A stretch of 64,000 nt of DNA. Source: G963662905 sp963676415 (GTDB lineage Bacteria > Bacteroidota > Bacteroidia > Bacteroidales > WRLA01). Shown piece by piece: positions 44,703-53,090 of the stretch (the stretch's first letter is position 1; each line of letters starts with the position of its first letter). The stretch covers positions 4,402,001 to 4,466,000 of the forward strand of contig OY781097.1 of assembly GCA_963676415.1 (NCBI GenBank). Reading direction: 5' to 3'. The position numbers and the translations under genes were made by a program. The notes beneath the pieces were generated by a model. That model was not told where the DNA came from. It did not search any database and worked only from the letters and a program-made list of their open reading frames with translations.

Positions 44703-45415
44703 GAAAACAGCAAATCTTTCATACTAAAAACGCCTTTCTTACCGGGCAGCCATTCTGCAGCCATTACGGCACCTTTAGCAAAACCATCTCTGTTTTTTGC
44801 ACGGTGTGAAAATTTAATTTCATCAGCATTACTATTATAAAACACCTCATGAATCCCAGGGACTTCATCAAAACGATGTGCATCAATTCGTAGTTCACCA
44901 CAGGCTTCCTCCCGATTACAAACCCAATTCTTTTTACGCTCAACTTTTGCAATAATCTGATCAGCCAAACTAATGGCTGTACCGCTGGGCGCATCTTTTT
45001 TATGAACATGATGTGTTTCTTCAATACGAACGTCATAATCATCTAATGCATTCATCAGGCTGGCCAAATACTCATTTGCAGCCATAAAAACATTCATACC
45101 GACACTAAAATTACTCGCATAAAACAAACTATGTCCATTTTCCCTACATAAATTCAGCATCTCCTGTTGCACATCATCCCAGCCGGTTGTCCCTACCACA
45201 ACGGGCACTGAAAGAGCAAAACACTTCTTAATGTTATCCACAACAGTATCGGGGATACTGAACTCGATCACCACATCCGATGCACGTATTTTCTCCTCGT
45301 ATGTAATCCAATCTTCTGATTTATCAATAACAGCATTGATCGTATGTTTCCGTTGAAGTGCAATCTGTTCTATTGCCTTGCCCATTCTTCCATATCCTGC
45401 GATAGAAATTTTCAT
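44699..45415 (-). CDS. dapB: 4-hydroxy-tetrahydrodipicolinate reductase
   Basis: Reduces the product of DapA in the diaminopimelate/lysine pathway using NAD(P)H. 238 residues. The N-terminal nucleotide motif is ISIAGYGRMGKAIEQIA. The substrate signature is EETHHVHKKDAPSGTAIS, with the catalytic His pair and Lys. Located immediately downstream of DUF5683, parB and parA (gaps of 5, 9 and 75 bases), the order typical for Bacteroidota. Confidence 0.95.
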   Translation of the reverse strand: MKISIAGYGRMGKAIEQIALQRKHTINAVIDKSEDWITYEEKIRASDVVIEFSIPDTVVDNIKKCFALSVPVVVGTTGWDDVQQEMLNLCRENGHSLFYASNFSVGMNVFMAANEYLASLMNALDDYDVRIEETHHVHKKDAPSGTAISLADQIIAKVERKKNWVCNREEACGELRIDAHRFDEVPGIHEVFYNSNADEIKFSHRAKNRDGFAKGAVMAAEWLPGKKGVFSMKDLLFS

Positions 45416-45420
45416 CTGTT

Positions 45421-46041
45421 TCAGAGTTTAATTTTAAGAGTCAATCCGCTATAGGTTTTCAAATCAGGCCCAGGTAAAGTCCTGTAATTCATTGGTGTTT
45501 GTGGGGGGCCTATGCCGATGCTCAGGTTATCATCCACGTTAAAATCGTAGAGGTGTGCATCAACAGCGGCATCAACAATATTGACAATATACCAAAGAAC
45601 TGAAAAAATGATGGACAATTCCAGATTACGTTGATAATAATCCTTTTGAGCCAAAAGCTGATCCTCAGTATAACGATCGACAAGATCATTGGGAGGATCA
45701 CCCTGTTCTCCCTTGCTCACATACAGGTAAGCGTCACGAAAGCTTTTGTACTCATTATTATTGGTAACAATAAAATAACCAAAAATGCCAAATCCGGCCC
45801 AAACAGCACCGGTTTTCCAGTATTTTTTATTGTAGGCTTGTCCCAGTCCGGGCAAAACAGCCGAATATAAAGTAGCTTTATGTGGGGAATGCGGCCTTAG
45901 CCCCAGCGAATCATGTATTTTGATGTTTTTATCAAGATTCAGGCTATCCGCATTTTGCGCATTCGCTTGAAAAATTGTCAAGGACAAAAAAATTGAAATA
46001 AGCAGGCCAACTAAAAAAGCTTTTCCGGAACAAACTTGCAT
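45421..46041 (-). CDS. DUF5683 membrane protein
   Basis: 206 residues. Signal-peptide-like N-terminus (FLVGLLISIFLSLTIFQANA), then the DUF5683 hallmark HKATLYSAVLPGLGQAYNKK and YWKTGAVWAGFGIFGYFI, followed by another hydrophobic helix near the C-terminus (IIFSVLWYIVNIVDAAVDAH). Found between parB and dapB in many Bacteroidota. The role is unknown. It is 9 bases after parB and 5 before dapB, so cotranscribed. Confidence 0.85.
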   Translation of the reverse strand: MQVCSGKAFLVGLLISIFLSLTIFQANAQNADSLNLDKNIKIHDSLGLRPHSPHKATLYSAVLPGLGQAYNKKYWKTGAVWAGFGIFGYFIVTNNNEYKSFRDAYLYVSKGEQGDPPNDLVDRYTEDQLLAQKDYYQRNLELSIIFSVLWYIVNIVDAAVDAHLYDFNVDDNLSIGIGPPQTPMNYRTLPGPDLKTYSGLTLKIKL

Positions 46042-46050
46042 GGATAATAA

Positions 46051-46968
46051 TTATTCTGATTCTGCGACACCCACATTAATCAAATCAATAATCCTTTGAA
46101 GTTCATCATCGGATTTGAATTTGATAACAATTTGTCCCCTGCCCCGTCGGTTGCGGCTCATAGCGACATCCGCTGACAAATGACGGGCAATATTGTTTCG
46201 CATTCCAACATATTTTTCGGGCAAATCAGACGAATGCTTTGCGCCTTTCACGGGGTTTTGTGGTTTTGTCAGCTCTTTCATTGACTTAACAAGCTGCTCG
46301 GTTGCGCGCACAGACAAATCCTTTTCGATAATATCTTTCAGTAGCGAAAGTTGGTCTTCCACATCTTCGAGAGCTACAATATTGCGAGCGTGCGCCATTG
46401 AAATCTGGTTATCGCGCACAGCAACCTGTACTTCGGCAGGTAATTTCAGCAGTCGTATATAATTATTAATTGTTGACCGGTTCTGACTGAGTTTTTCACT
46501 CATTTGCTGCAGAGTAAGATTGCATTCATCTTGGAGGCGTTGATAAGAAAGGGCCACTTCAATGGCATTCAGGTCTTCGCGGTGCACGTTTTCGATCAGA
46601 GCCATTTCGAGCATCTGCTCATCGTCAGCAATACGGATATAGGCAGGGATTTTTTCCAGTCCAATAATTTTACTGGCACGGAACCTCCTTTCACCGGAAA
46701 TTAGCTGGTATTTTTCGAAACCGGACTTACGCACAGTGACCGGTTGTATAAGCCCTTGTTTTTCTATAGATTCAGCCAGATCTTTCAGCGCCTGCTCCTC
46801 AAATTCGGTCCGTGGCTGAAAAGGGTTTGTCTCTATTTTATTGATTTCAATTTCAGCGATGGCACCAACTACAAATTTACCTGAAATATCTCTGGAAGTG
46901 ATATCCGTTTCCGGGCTTTCCAGAATAGCACCCAGTCCTCTTCCCAATGCACCTTTTTTTTGTTTCAT
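46051..46968 (-). CDS. parB: Chromosome partitioning protein ParB
   Basis: 305 residues. N-terminal ParB box: KIETNPFQPRTEFE, then LIQPVTVRKSGFEKYQLIS and the CTP-binding GERRFRASKIIG. Central helix-turn-helix: LTLQQMSEKLSQNRSTINNY and IRLLKLPAEVQ. A short C-terminal dimerisation segment ends with QRIIDLINVG. It nucleates on parS sites and loads SMC. No parS sequence was recognised in this window. Confidence 0.95.
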   Translation of the reverse strand: MKQKKGALGRGLGAILESPETDITSRDISGKFVVGAIAEIEINKIETNPFQPRTEFEEQALKDLAESIEKQGLIQPVTVRKSGFEKYQLISGERRFRASKIIGLEKIPAYIRIADDEQMLEMALIENVHREDLNAIEVALSYQRLQDECNLTLQQMSEKLSQNRSTINNYIRLLKLPAEVQVAVRDNQISMAHARNIVALEDVEDQLSLLKDIIEKDLSVRATEQLVKSMKELTKPQNPVKGAKHSSDLPEKYVGMRNNIARHLSADVAMSRNRRGRGQIVIKFKSDDELQRIIDLINVGVAESE

Positions 46969-47043
46969 GCTAAATAATTAATTAAATCTGTAGTAATAAG
47001 CATATTACGCAAATCAAACAGGAAAACAGCCATAAGCATAAAG

Positions 47044-47826
47044 CTATAATTCCCGGTAAGTCAATCCGTTTTTATGTAGGACTTCGCGTGCCAGGTTCAA
47101 ATAATTTACTGCTCCTGCGCTTGTGGCGTCGTGCATAATTATGGTTTCACCAAAGCTTGGTGCTTCTCCCAAACGTGTATTCCTGTTGATAATTGTGTCA
47201 AAAACCATTTGCTGAAAATGTGTGCGCACTTCTTCAACTACCTGCTTGGCCAGCCTCAACCGGCTATCATACATTGTCAGCAAAATGCCTTCTATATCTA
47301 AATTTGGATTTAAGCGCGACTGCACTATTTTAATGGTATTAAGCAATTTGCCCAAGCCTTCGAGTGCAAAATACTCGCACTGAACAGGAACCACAACCGA
47401 ATCGGCTGCTGTAAGGCTATTAACAGTTATCAGGCCAAGCGATGGAGAACAATCGATAATAATGAAATCATAATCATCTTTAATTTTTTCGGTAACGGCT
47501 TTCATCATATATTCCCGTTCATTGAGCTCAATCATTTCGATTTCTGCACCAACCAAATCGATATGAGCAGGAAGAAGGAACAAATTTGGGGTAGCTGTTT
47601 CCATTATGGCTTCTGCCGGATCTGCGCTGTCGATAATGCATTCATAGATGCTGGTCTTAACTTCCCGGGGATTGACGCCCACACCGGAAGTAGCATTTGC
47701 CTGAGGATCGGCATCAATGATTAAGGTTTTATTCTCCAGAACAGCCAGGGCAGCACCGAGATTAATGGCACTTGTTGTTTTTCCAACACCTCCTTTTTGA
47801 TTTGCTATAGCAATTATTTTTCCCAT
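47044..47826 (-). CDS. parA: Chromosome partitioning ATPase ParA/Soj
   Basis: 260 residues. Deviant Walker A motif KGGVGKTTSAINLG at the N-terminus, Walker A' region LIIDADPQANATSGVG, Walker B DFIIIDCSPSLGLIT and the C-terminal RNTRLGEAPSFGETI. This is the chromosomal Soj subtype. It is first in the leftward parA-parB-DUF5683-dapB group, separated from parB by 75 bases. Confidence 0.96.
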   Translation of the reverse strand: MGKIIAIANQKGGVGKTTSAINLGAALAVLENKTLIIDADPQANATSGVGVNPREVKTSIYECIIDSADPAEAIMETATPNLFLLPAHIDLVGAEIEMIELNEREYMMKAVTEKIKDDYDFIIIDCSPSLGLITVNSLTAADSVVVPVQCEYFALEGLGKLLNTIKIVQSRLNPNLDIEGILLTMYDSRLRLAKQVVEEVRTHFQQMVFDTIINRNTRLGEAPSFGETIIMHDATSAGAVNYLNLAREVLHKNGLTYREL

Positions 47827-47848
47827 GAATCAGATTATGCTTAAACCA

Positions 47849-47856
47849 CAAAATTA
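47849..47856 (-). promoter_or_regulatory. -7 box of the parA operon
   Basis: On the minus strand TAATTTTG matches TAnnTTTG exactly, 22 bases before the parA start. No clear -33. Confidence 0.45.
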
Positions 47857-47932
47857 CACTTTTTGAACGTAACCCACAGGGCTGTTAATAAAATTAATAA
47901 ACAGGCTCTATTCCTATCATTTTGATTAAAAC

Positions 47933-47960
47933 AAAAACAGCTGCCGAAGCAACTGTTTTT
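47933..47960 (-). terminator. Bidirectional-looking terminator after DUF3276 gene
   Basis: On the minus strand AAAAACAG-TTGC, a TTCG tetraloop and GCAG-CTGTTTTT form a 12-bp stem with one wobble pair, 15 bases after the stop. T-runs flank both sides. Confidence 0.8.
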
Positions 47961-47975
47961 CAATGGGGACAGACG

Positions 47976-48338
47976 TCAGTCATTTTCATCTCCTAAATCA
48001 TCGAAACTCACTTCAATATGAGTGGCTTTATCCAATGGGTCGGTTGACTCATCTTCACGATATTCCTCAAAGTCGGGTTGAACCGTTTTAATATAGTCCA
48101 GAGCTTTTATAAGCCCATCCTGAAATTTTTCAAAGTCTTCTTTATACAAAAAGACCTTATGTTTTTCATAAAAAAACTTACCATTTTCATTGTTAAACTT
48201 ACGTTTGCTTTCCGTTATCGTCAGATAATGATCGTTATTACGTGTTGTCTTAACATCAAAAAAATAAGTCCTTTTACCGGCCCGAACTGATTTTGAGAAT
48301 ACTTCCTCCCGCGCATCGTTCTTATCAAAATCTTCCAT
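47976..48338 (-). CDS. DUF3276 PUR-alpha-like nucleic-acid-binding protein
   Basis: 120 residues. Single PUR-like repeat: VFSKSVRAGKRTYFFDVKTT, then LTITESKRKFNNENG, and KHKVFLYKEDFEKFQDGLIK, a layout of strand-rich half and one long helix that matches bacterial PUR-alpha homologues (DUF3276), which bind single-stranded DNA or RNA. The acidic C-terminal tail ends in DDLGDEND. Preceded by its own promoter and followed by a terminator, so monocistronic. Confidence 0.87.
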   Translation of the reverse strand: MEDFDKNDAREEVFSKSVRAGKRTYFFDVKTTRNNDHYLTITESKRKFNNENGKFFYEKHKVFLYKEDFEKFQDGLIKALDYIKTVQPDFEEYREDESTDPLDKATHIEVSFDDLGDEND

Positions 48339-48372
48339 TTTATCGCTTGTTTAACCGATTTAAATTTGCCCA

Positions 48373-48380
48373 CAAAATTA
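48373..48380 (-). promoter_or_regulatory. -7 box of the DUF3276 gene
   Basis: On the minus strand TAATTTTG matches TAnnTTTG exactly, 34 bases before the start. Confidence 0.45.
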
Positions 48381-48598
48381 GTCATTTCTTAATGAAAACA
48401 AAACGCTCAGCCTTTCTTTCAAAATTTCCCGCTAATATTCTCACACTCACCTACCAACTGCACTTCTCTTATCCGATACAATTTGCTTGCACATTTATTG
48501 CAAAAAAATAAGCTTCAATAAAAATATGAGCCTTTATTGGCCATTTCGTTTTTTGGTGCAGCGTTAAACTTACCCTGAATAATTCACAAAATATTCTA

Positions 48599-48906
48599 TA
48601 GAGGTCAGTAGATAAGTACATAGAATGATTTATGCTCGAGAATAAATAGATTTCTCCTCTACCGAAGCTTCGGTATCGTCGAAATGACTGTTTATTAATT
48701 GTTTGGGCAAAGGCGGCGAGGACTCATTTTATATTTTTCATTGTGTCCTCGCCGCCTTTGCCTCTTGAACACAACAAAAGGTCATTTCGACAGGAGGCTC
48801 AAAGCGAAGCGAAGAGCTGGATGGAGAAATCTATGTTACTCAATAGCAAATCATTATCGTTTTTATGATTTGCCAAAACTAATATGCACCTATATACTGA
48901 CCTCTA
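48599..48906 (+). mobile_element. MITE-like palindromic element, copy 2 (308 bp)
   Basis: Second copy of the element at 5341-5639, in opposite orientation, with the same ends TAGAGGTC and GACCTCTA. The exact 8-bp direct repeat ATATTCTA flanks it at 48591-48598 and 48907-48914. The perfect 18-bp stem lies at 48706-48723 and 48745-48762 around a 21-nt loop. Unlike copy 1 it has a 16-bp perfect palindrome TACCGAAGCTTCGGTA (48660-48675). Relative to the flanking arms, the loop is flipped compared with copy 1. Two independent insertions, each with its own target duplication, show it was mobile. Confidence 0.9.
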
Positions 48907-48920
48907 ATATTCTATTACGA

Positions 48921-49034
48921 GCAAACTCGCTGCAATAGAAAGGAATGCTATCTTTTTGGTGCTCAAAATAGCTACGGCTATTCCTGTGTGCTAAAAATCT
49001 GCGTTCCCTTTCTCTTATTGCGTTTTTTGCTTGC
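48921..49034. repeat. Nested palindromic repeat next to MITE copy 2
   Basis: About 114 bases that fold on themselves. Outer arms GCAAACTCGCTGCAATAGAA and its imperfect complement ending in GCTTGC; middle arms (CTTTTTGGTGCTC with GTGTGCTAAAAAT); inner AATAGC-TACG-GCTATT. Directly after it comes CCCACTGAGCTTGTCGAATG (49034-49053), similar to a word I recall as dispersed in many genomes. The region contains no gene. Confidence 0.6.
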
Positions 49035-49170
49035 CCACTGAGCTTGTCGAATGTGCTTATGGCGAAATTTCATGAATTAATTAGGTAAAACTTACATGAA
49101 TCAAAGGCTTTTATAATACCAAAAGGCATAATTTATAATGGATCAATTTTTTCATTATTAAAGAAAAGCC

Positions 49171-49201
49171 TGTGGGAATTGAATTATTTAATTTAATTTT
49201 G
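49171..49201 (+). promoter_or_regulatory. Candidate nusB promoter
   Basis: TGTG (one change from TTTG), 19 bases, then TAATTTTG, 35 bases before the nusB start. Confidence 0.5.
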
Positions 49202-49236
49202 CACCCTCAAATTTTGTAAGTGAGATTTATTGAAAT

Positions 49237-50214
49237 ATGATTAGCAGAAGACACTTACGCATTAAAGCTGTTCAAGGCTTATACGCGTTCTTTCAATCAG
49301 GAAGCCACGATCTGGGGCAGAGCGAAAAACAATTCCTCAAAAGCATAGATCAGATATACGATCTGTTCATTTATCACCTATCATTTATTGAAGAAATATT
49401 TTATTTCGCAGAGAAAAAAATTCAGGAAGGCAGAAACAAGCTCAGGCCAAGTCGTGAAGATCTTAATCCAAATACGCGTTTCATCGAAAACGCTTTTTAC
49501 AATCAGTTAAAAAACAACGAGATTTTTCAAAAGCAGAAGCAGAAACTGCATATCAGTTGGGAAAATGAACCGGAGCTCATCCGTAAGGCATATCTGAAAG
49601 TAAGGGATTCGCAGCTCTACAAAAAATATATGGAAGCACGCTTTACCGGTTTCCATGAAGACCTTGAGATTGTCCGCAAACTGAACCGCAAGCTTTTCCT
49701 GCACAATGATGCGCTGCTTTCGCTCTATGAAGAGATGAACATCCATTGGGTTGATGATATTGATATTGTTGAATTTATGATCAACAAATGGATCAAATTC
49801 ATGCAGGAAAACCCGGATAAAAACGAAACCATATACAATCTGCCTTCGCTTCTCAAACCGGTAAAAGATGATTATGGCCGAAACGAAGACCGGCAATTTG
49901 TTATCGACCTCTACCGCAATACAATTATGCACAGTGATGAATTTATCGGCATGATTGAGCGTAGGGCAAATAATTGGGAAATCGACCGCATCGCCATTAT
50001 GGACATCCTCATCCTGAAAATGGCCATTGCCGAGCTGATGTATATGGATTCAATTCCTCTGAAAGTTACCTTAAATGAGTATATCGACCTTTCAAAAATG
50101 TTCTCAACGCCAAAGAGTTCTGTTTTTATTAATGGTATGCTCGACCGACTGATCCAGGAATTAACCGAAGAAGGCAAGATCAAGAAGAAAGGCCGCGGTC
50201 TTCAGGAAAAATAA
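49237..50214 (+). CDS. nusB: Transcription antitermination protein NusB, long form
   Basis: 325 residues. The NusB RNA-binding fold is split: MISRRHLRIKAVQGLYAFFQ at the N-terminus and, in the C-terminal third, NWEIDRIAIMDILILKMAIA, then IPLKVTLNEYIDLSKMFSTP and INGMLDRLIQEL. The ~150-residue insert between these is helical and typical of Bacteroidota NusB proteins, whereas the E. coli protein is 139 residues. Works with NusE/S10 in rRNA antitermination. It converges with prmC, one base between stops. Confidence 0.92.
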   Translation: MISRRHLRIKAVQGLYAFFQSGSHDLGQSEKQFLKSIDQIYDLFIYHLSFIEEIFYFAEKKIQEGRNKLRPSREDLNPNTRFIENAFYNQLKNNEIFQKQKQKLHISWENEPELIRKAYLKVRDSQLYKKYMEARFTGFHEDLEIVRKLNRKLFLHNDALLSLYEEMNIHWVDDIDIVEFMINKWIKFMQENPDKNETIYNLPSLLKPVKDDYGRNEDRQFVIDLYRNTIMHSDEFIGMIERRANNWEIDRIAIMDILILKMAIAELMYMDSIPLKVTLNEYIDLSKMFSTPKSSVFINGMLDRLIQELTEEGKIKKKGRGLQEK

Positions 50215-50215
50215 A

Positions 50216-51088
50216 TCAGGCTTTCTTTTGTGCTGAAACGAAGCGATCTTTTCCGAAAAGATCTATATGTAATTGCACATCTCCAAATCCTGAATTTTGA
50301 ATCAGCGCAACAGTATCAGAGCCCAGGGCTTCATTGATCTCAAAAAATAATAAGCCATTGTTTTTAAGCAATTTATAAGCTAATTCACTGATATTTTTAT
50401 AAAAAATCAATGGATTATCTTCCGGTGCATATAATGCCAGCCCCGGCTCAAAGGCTTTAACATTTTCCGGCATCAATGCTTTTTCTGATGGACGCACATA
50501 AGGCGGATTGCTAAGCACTATATCCAATTTATAGGGATATTTCTCAATATCAGGATTTAAAACATCATCACGAAAAAAGCGTACTTCCGCGCCCAGTTTA
50601 TCAGCATTCGAGCGGGTTATTTCCAAAGCCTTTTCTGAAACATCCGACGCAAAAACCCGTGCGCTTTCCAGCTCCAACGCTAAGCTGGTTGCCAAACAGC
50701 CACTTCCGGTCCCAATATCCAGTATTCGTGGGCGATCCATTTTTGCAGCACTCTTCCTGACCATGAGCAGCAGCTCTTCCGTTTCCGGCCGGGGGATAAG
50801 CACATCAGGGTTCACTAAAAACCTACGCCCATAGAAATCAGCAAATCCGGTAATGTGCTGTAGTGGCACATCAAGCAAAAGCTTTTTTACCGCGTGGTGC
50901 AATTGCAGCATTTCCGATTCATTCAGCAAAGCGGCCGGATTGCTTAAAAGCTCCAGTTTCGGAATGAGCAGCAAATCTTCAAAAAGCCTAAATACCATCG
51001 CCTTCGATTCTTCTGAATCATATTTTTGCTGAAGTTTTCCTTCATAAGCCCTGCGTACATCCGCATATTTGTTGCTTTTCCAAATCAT
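50216..51088 (-). CDS. prmC: Release factor glutamine methyltransferase
   Basis: 290 residues from MIWKSNKYADVRR. N5-methylates the Gln of the GGQ motif in peptide-release factors. N-terminal helical domain (~1-90), PLQHITGFADFYGRRFLV, PRPETEELL, SAM-binding LDIGTGSGCLATSLALEL, and the catalytic NPPY in LSNPPYVRPSEK. A TACTTTTG sequence lies only 5 bases upstream of the chosen ATG, so the transcript may be nearly leaderless or start elsewhere. Confidence 0.94.
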   Translation of the reverse strand: MIWKSNKYADVRRAYEGKLQQKYDSEESKAMVFRLFEDLLLIPKLELLSNPAALLNESEMLQLHHAVKKLLLDVPLQHITGFADFYGRRFLVNPDVLIPRPETEELLLMVRKSAAKMDRPRILDIGTGSGCLATSLALELESARVFASDVSEKALEITRSNADKLGAEVRFFRDDVLNPDIEKYPYKLDIVLSNPPYVRPSEKALMPENVKAFEPGLALYAPEDNPLIFYKNISELAYKLLKNNGLLFFEINEALGSDTVALIQNSGFGDVQLHIDLFGKDRFVSAQKKA

Positions 51089-51170
51089 GCCGCAAAAGTA
51101 CAATTTCTGCCATGCACAACATCAAGAACATACAAAACAAAAGGAATGCAGTAGGCTAAGCAGGATTTTT

Positions 51171-51178
51171 TAATTTTG
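51171..51178 (+). promoter_or_regulatory. -7 box of pnuC
   Basis: TAATTTTG matches TAnnTTTG exactly, 17 bases before pnuC. No clear -33 and no recognisable riboswitch fold in the short leader. Confidence 0.45.
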
Positions 51179-51195
51179 TCGGTCAATCAAAAACT

Positions 51196-51816
51196 ATGAA
51201 CCTACACGAACTCAGCGATCTTTTTATAAGCAACCTAATGGCCACAAGCTGGCTGGAAGTTATCGCCGTAATTACCGGTTTACTTAGCGTATGGTATTGC
51301 CGCCTGGAGAATATCCTTGTTTATCCAATCGGTATTATCAGCGTTTTGATTTATGTATATATATGCTATTGGGCAGGACTTTATGCCGATATGGGCATCA
51401 ATGTTGTTTATTTTATAATGAGTGTTTACGGATGGATAAACTGGACACGCGGCGGTGACAATACAGAACAGCTAAAAATCAGCATACTGGACACAAAGCA
51501 CTGGATAATGAACCTGGCCATTACAGGTGGGCTTTATGTGATCATTGCTTATCTTTTGGTTCGTTTTACAGATAGCACCGTTCCATATATCGACTCTTTC
51601 ACGACCAGCATTTTTATTGTAGCGATGTTCTTGCAGGCCAAAAAAAAGGTCGAAAGCTGGATATTCTGGATCATCGGAGATATAGTTTCCATTCCGCTAT
51701 ACGTTTATAAAGGATTGGTTTTTACCAGTTTTCAATTTACTATTTTTCTCGTATTGGCAATTATGGGCTATATCGAATGGCGCAGGAGCTATAAACAGTC
51801 ATTAATCTCAGCATAA
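51196..51816 (+). CDS. pnuC: Nicotinamide riboside transporter PnuC
   Basis: 206 residues with about six to seven membrane helices. Family features: WLEVIAVITGLLSVWYCRLE, NILVYPIGIISVLIYVYICY, AGLYADMGINVVYFIMSVYGW, and a later IFWIIGDIVSIPLYVYKGL. PnuC proteins import nicotinamide riboside (or thiamine in PnuT relatives) by facilitated diffusion with trapping by phosphorylation. The adjacent kinase gene, 2 bases downstream, supports the nicotinamide riboside substrate. Confidence 0.94.
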   Translation: MNLHELSDLFISNLMATSWLEVIAVITGLLSVWYCRLENILVYPIGIISVLIYVYICYWAGLYADMGINVVYFIMSVYGWINWTRGGDNTEQLKISILDTKHWIMNLAITGGLYVIIAYLLVRFTDSTVPYIDSFTTSIFIVAMFLQAKKKVESWIFWIIGDIVSIPLYVYKGLVFTSFQFTIFLVLAIMGYIEWRRSYKQSLISA

Positions 51817-51818
51817 TA

Positions 51819-52364
51819 ATGAAAACCATCAGCATCTGCATTACCGGTCCGGAATCGACAGGCAAAACAGAAATAAGCCGGGTTTTGGGCGCTCATTTTA
51901 AAGCACCCGTGATAAAGGAATATGCCCGGGATTATTTAAACCAACTGGCAAGAGAATACGGGCGCGATGATGTACTTAAAATCGGGGAAATCCAATTGGC
52001 TGCCATTAAGGAGGCGCAGGCAAAAAAACCTTTCCTTCTGTTTATCGATACGGATTTAAGCGTTATAAACATTTGGCTTTCATATAAATACGATTTCATT
52101 TCGGACGGATTAAACCTAAAAATGAAAGCGAATGCCCCCTCCCACTACCTTTTAATGGATGCGGATTTGCCCTGGGAACCGGATCCCTTGCGCGAAAACC
52201 CCGCAGAACGAAAAATCCTGCTCAGGCTTTATGAGGATTTGCTCAGGAAATACAATTTTAGTTATAGCCTCATTTCCGGAACTGGCATGCAAAGAAAACA
52301 GAATGCCATCCGGGTAGTAGAAGAAATATTGAATCAAAATCAAACAATTGCCTGCCCGGCTTGA
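51819..52364 (+). CDS. NadR-like nicotinamide riboside kinase
   Basis: 181 residues. P-loop ATPase: Walker A ICITGPESTGKTEISRVLG, then VIKEYARDYLNQL, FLLFIDTDLSVINIWLSY (Walker B and lid) and LLMDADLPWEPDPLRENP. This is the C-terminal kinase half of E. coli NadR without the helix-turn-helix and NMN adenylyltransferase domains. It phosphorylates nicotinamide riboside brought in by PnuC, trapping it as NMN for NAD synthesis. Cotranscribed with pnuC (2-base gap). Confidence 0.88.
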   Translation: MKTISICITGPESTGKTEISRVLGAHFKAPVIKEYARDYLNQLAREYGRDDVLKIGEIQLAAIKEAQAKKPFLLFIDTDLSVINIWLSYKYDFISDGLNLKMKANAPSHYLLMDADLPWEPDPLRENPAERKILLRLYEDLLRKYNFSYSLISGTGMQRKQNAIRVVEEILNQNQTIACPA

Positions 52365-52392
52365 CATTAATCATAAAAGCTCGTTAATTTTG
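52361..52392 (+). promoter_or_regulatory. Promoter of yggS-like gene
   Basis: TTG (52361-52363), 21 bases, TAATTTTG (52385-52392), matching TTG-N17-23-TAnnTTTG, with the start 17 bases downstream. The TTG overlaps the stop of the NadR-like gene. Confidence 0.55.
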
Positions 52393-52409
52393 CACCAAAG
52401 AAAAATAAA

Positions 52410-53090
52410 ATGAGCATTAAAGAAAACCTCGCGCTATTTAAAGCCAATATACCTGAAAACGTGAAACTTGTGGCTGTTTCAAAGACAAAGCCCAACGAAG
52501 ACATTATGGAAGCATATGATGCCGGGCAAAGGATTTTTGGCGAAAACAAAGTACAGGATTTAAAAGAAAAAGCCGAAACACTCCCAAAAGATATCCAGTG
52601 GCATTTTATTGGACATCTGCAAACCAATAAAGTGAAATACATAGCCCCTTTTGTGCACCTTATTGAGGCGGTTGACAGCCTGAAACTTTTGAAAACGATT
52701 GATAAAGAAGCACTTAAAAACAAACGAAAATTGAATGTGCTGCTCCAGTTCCATGTAGCGCAGGAAGAGAGCAAATTTGGCCTGAACTTGAAGGAGGCAG
52801 AAGAGCTTTTAAATTCGGAAGGATTCAAGGCATTAAAGAATATAAATATTTGCGGCGTAATGGGCATGGCCAGCTTAACGGAAGATAATGAACAGGTGCG
52901 CAGTGAATTTGCACAATTGAAAAGCATTTTTCATCATCTGAAAGAAAAATACTTTACCGCTCAGGAGTGCTTTACCGAATGTTCGATGGGCATGTCGGGC
53001 GATTATCAGATTGCAATTGAAGAAGGCAGCACCATGATCCGCATTGGCACTGCAATTTTTGGCTTGCGTTCATGCGCCATCAAGGCTTAA
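52410..53090 (+). CDS. yggS: PLP homeostasis protein, YggS/PROSC family
   Basis: 226 residues. The PLP lysine is in VKLVAVSKTKPNEDIMEAYD. Other conserved words: FGENKVQDLKEKAE, IQWHFIGHLQTNKVKYI, LLQFHVAQEESKFGL and the phosphate-binding SMGMSGDYQIAIEEGSTMIR with GTAIFG. These proteins bind PLP and buffer its level; no enzymatic activity is known. Its stop overlaps the end of the convergent MFS gene by four bases. Confidence 0.94.
   Translation: MSIKENLALFKANIPENVKLVAVSKTKPNEDIMEAYDAGQRIFGENKVQDLKEKAETLPKDIQWHFIGHLQTNKVKYIAPFVHLIEAVDSLKLLKTIDKEALKNKRKLNVLLQFHVAQEESKFGLNLKEAEELLNSEGFKALKNINICGVMGMASLTEDNEQVRSEFAQLKSIFHHLKEKYFTAQECFTECSMGMSGDYQIAIEEGSTMIRIGTAIFGLRSCAIKA

Noticed and set aside
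51089..51195. Riboswitch in front of pnuC
   Set aside because: The space is about 100 bases, with a -7 box only 17 bases from the start, leaving no room for a folded leader. No conserved core words were recognised.
53087..53090. Four-base overlap of yggS and the MFS gene as a sign of a sequencing error
   Set aside because: The genes converge, both end in complete family C-termini, and short convergent overlaps also occur at dapB and the YkgJ-type gene.
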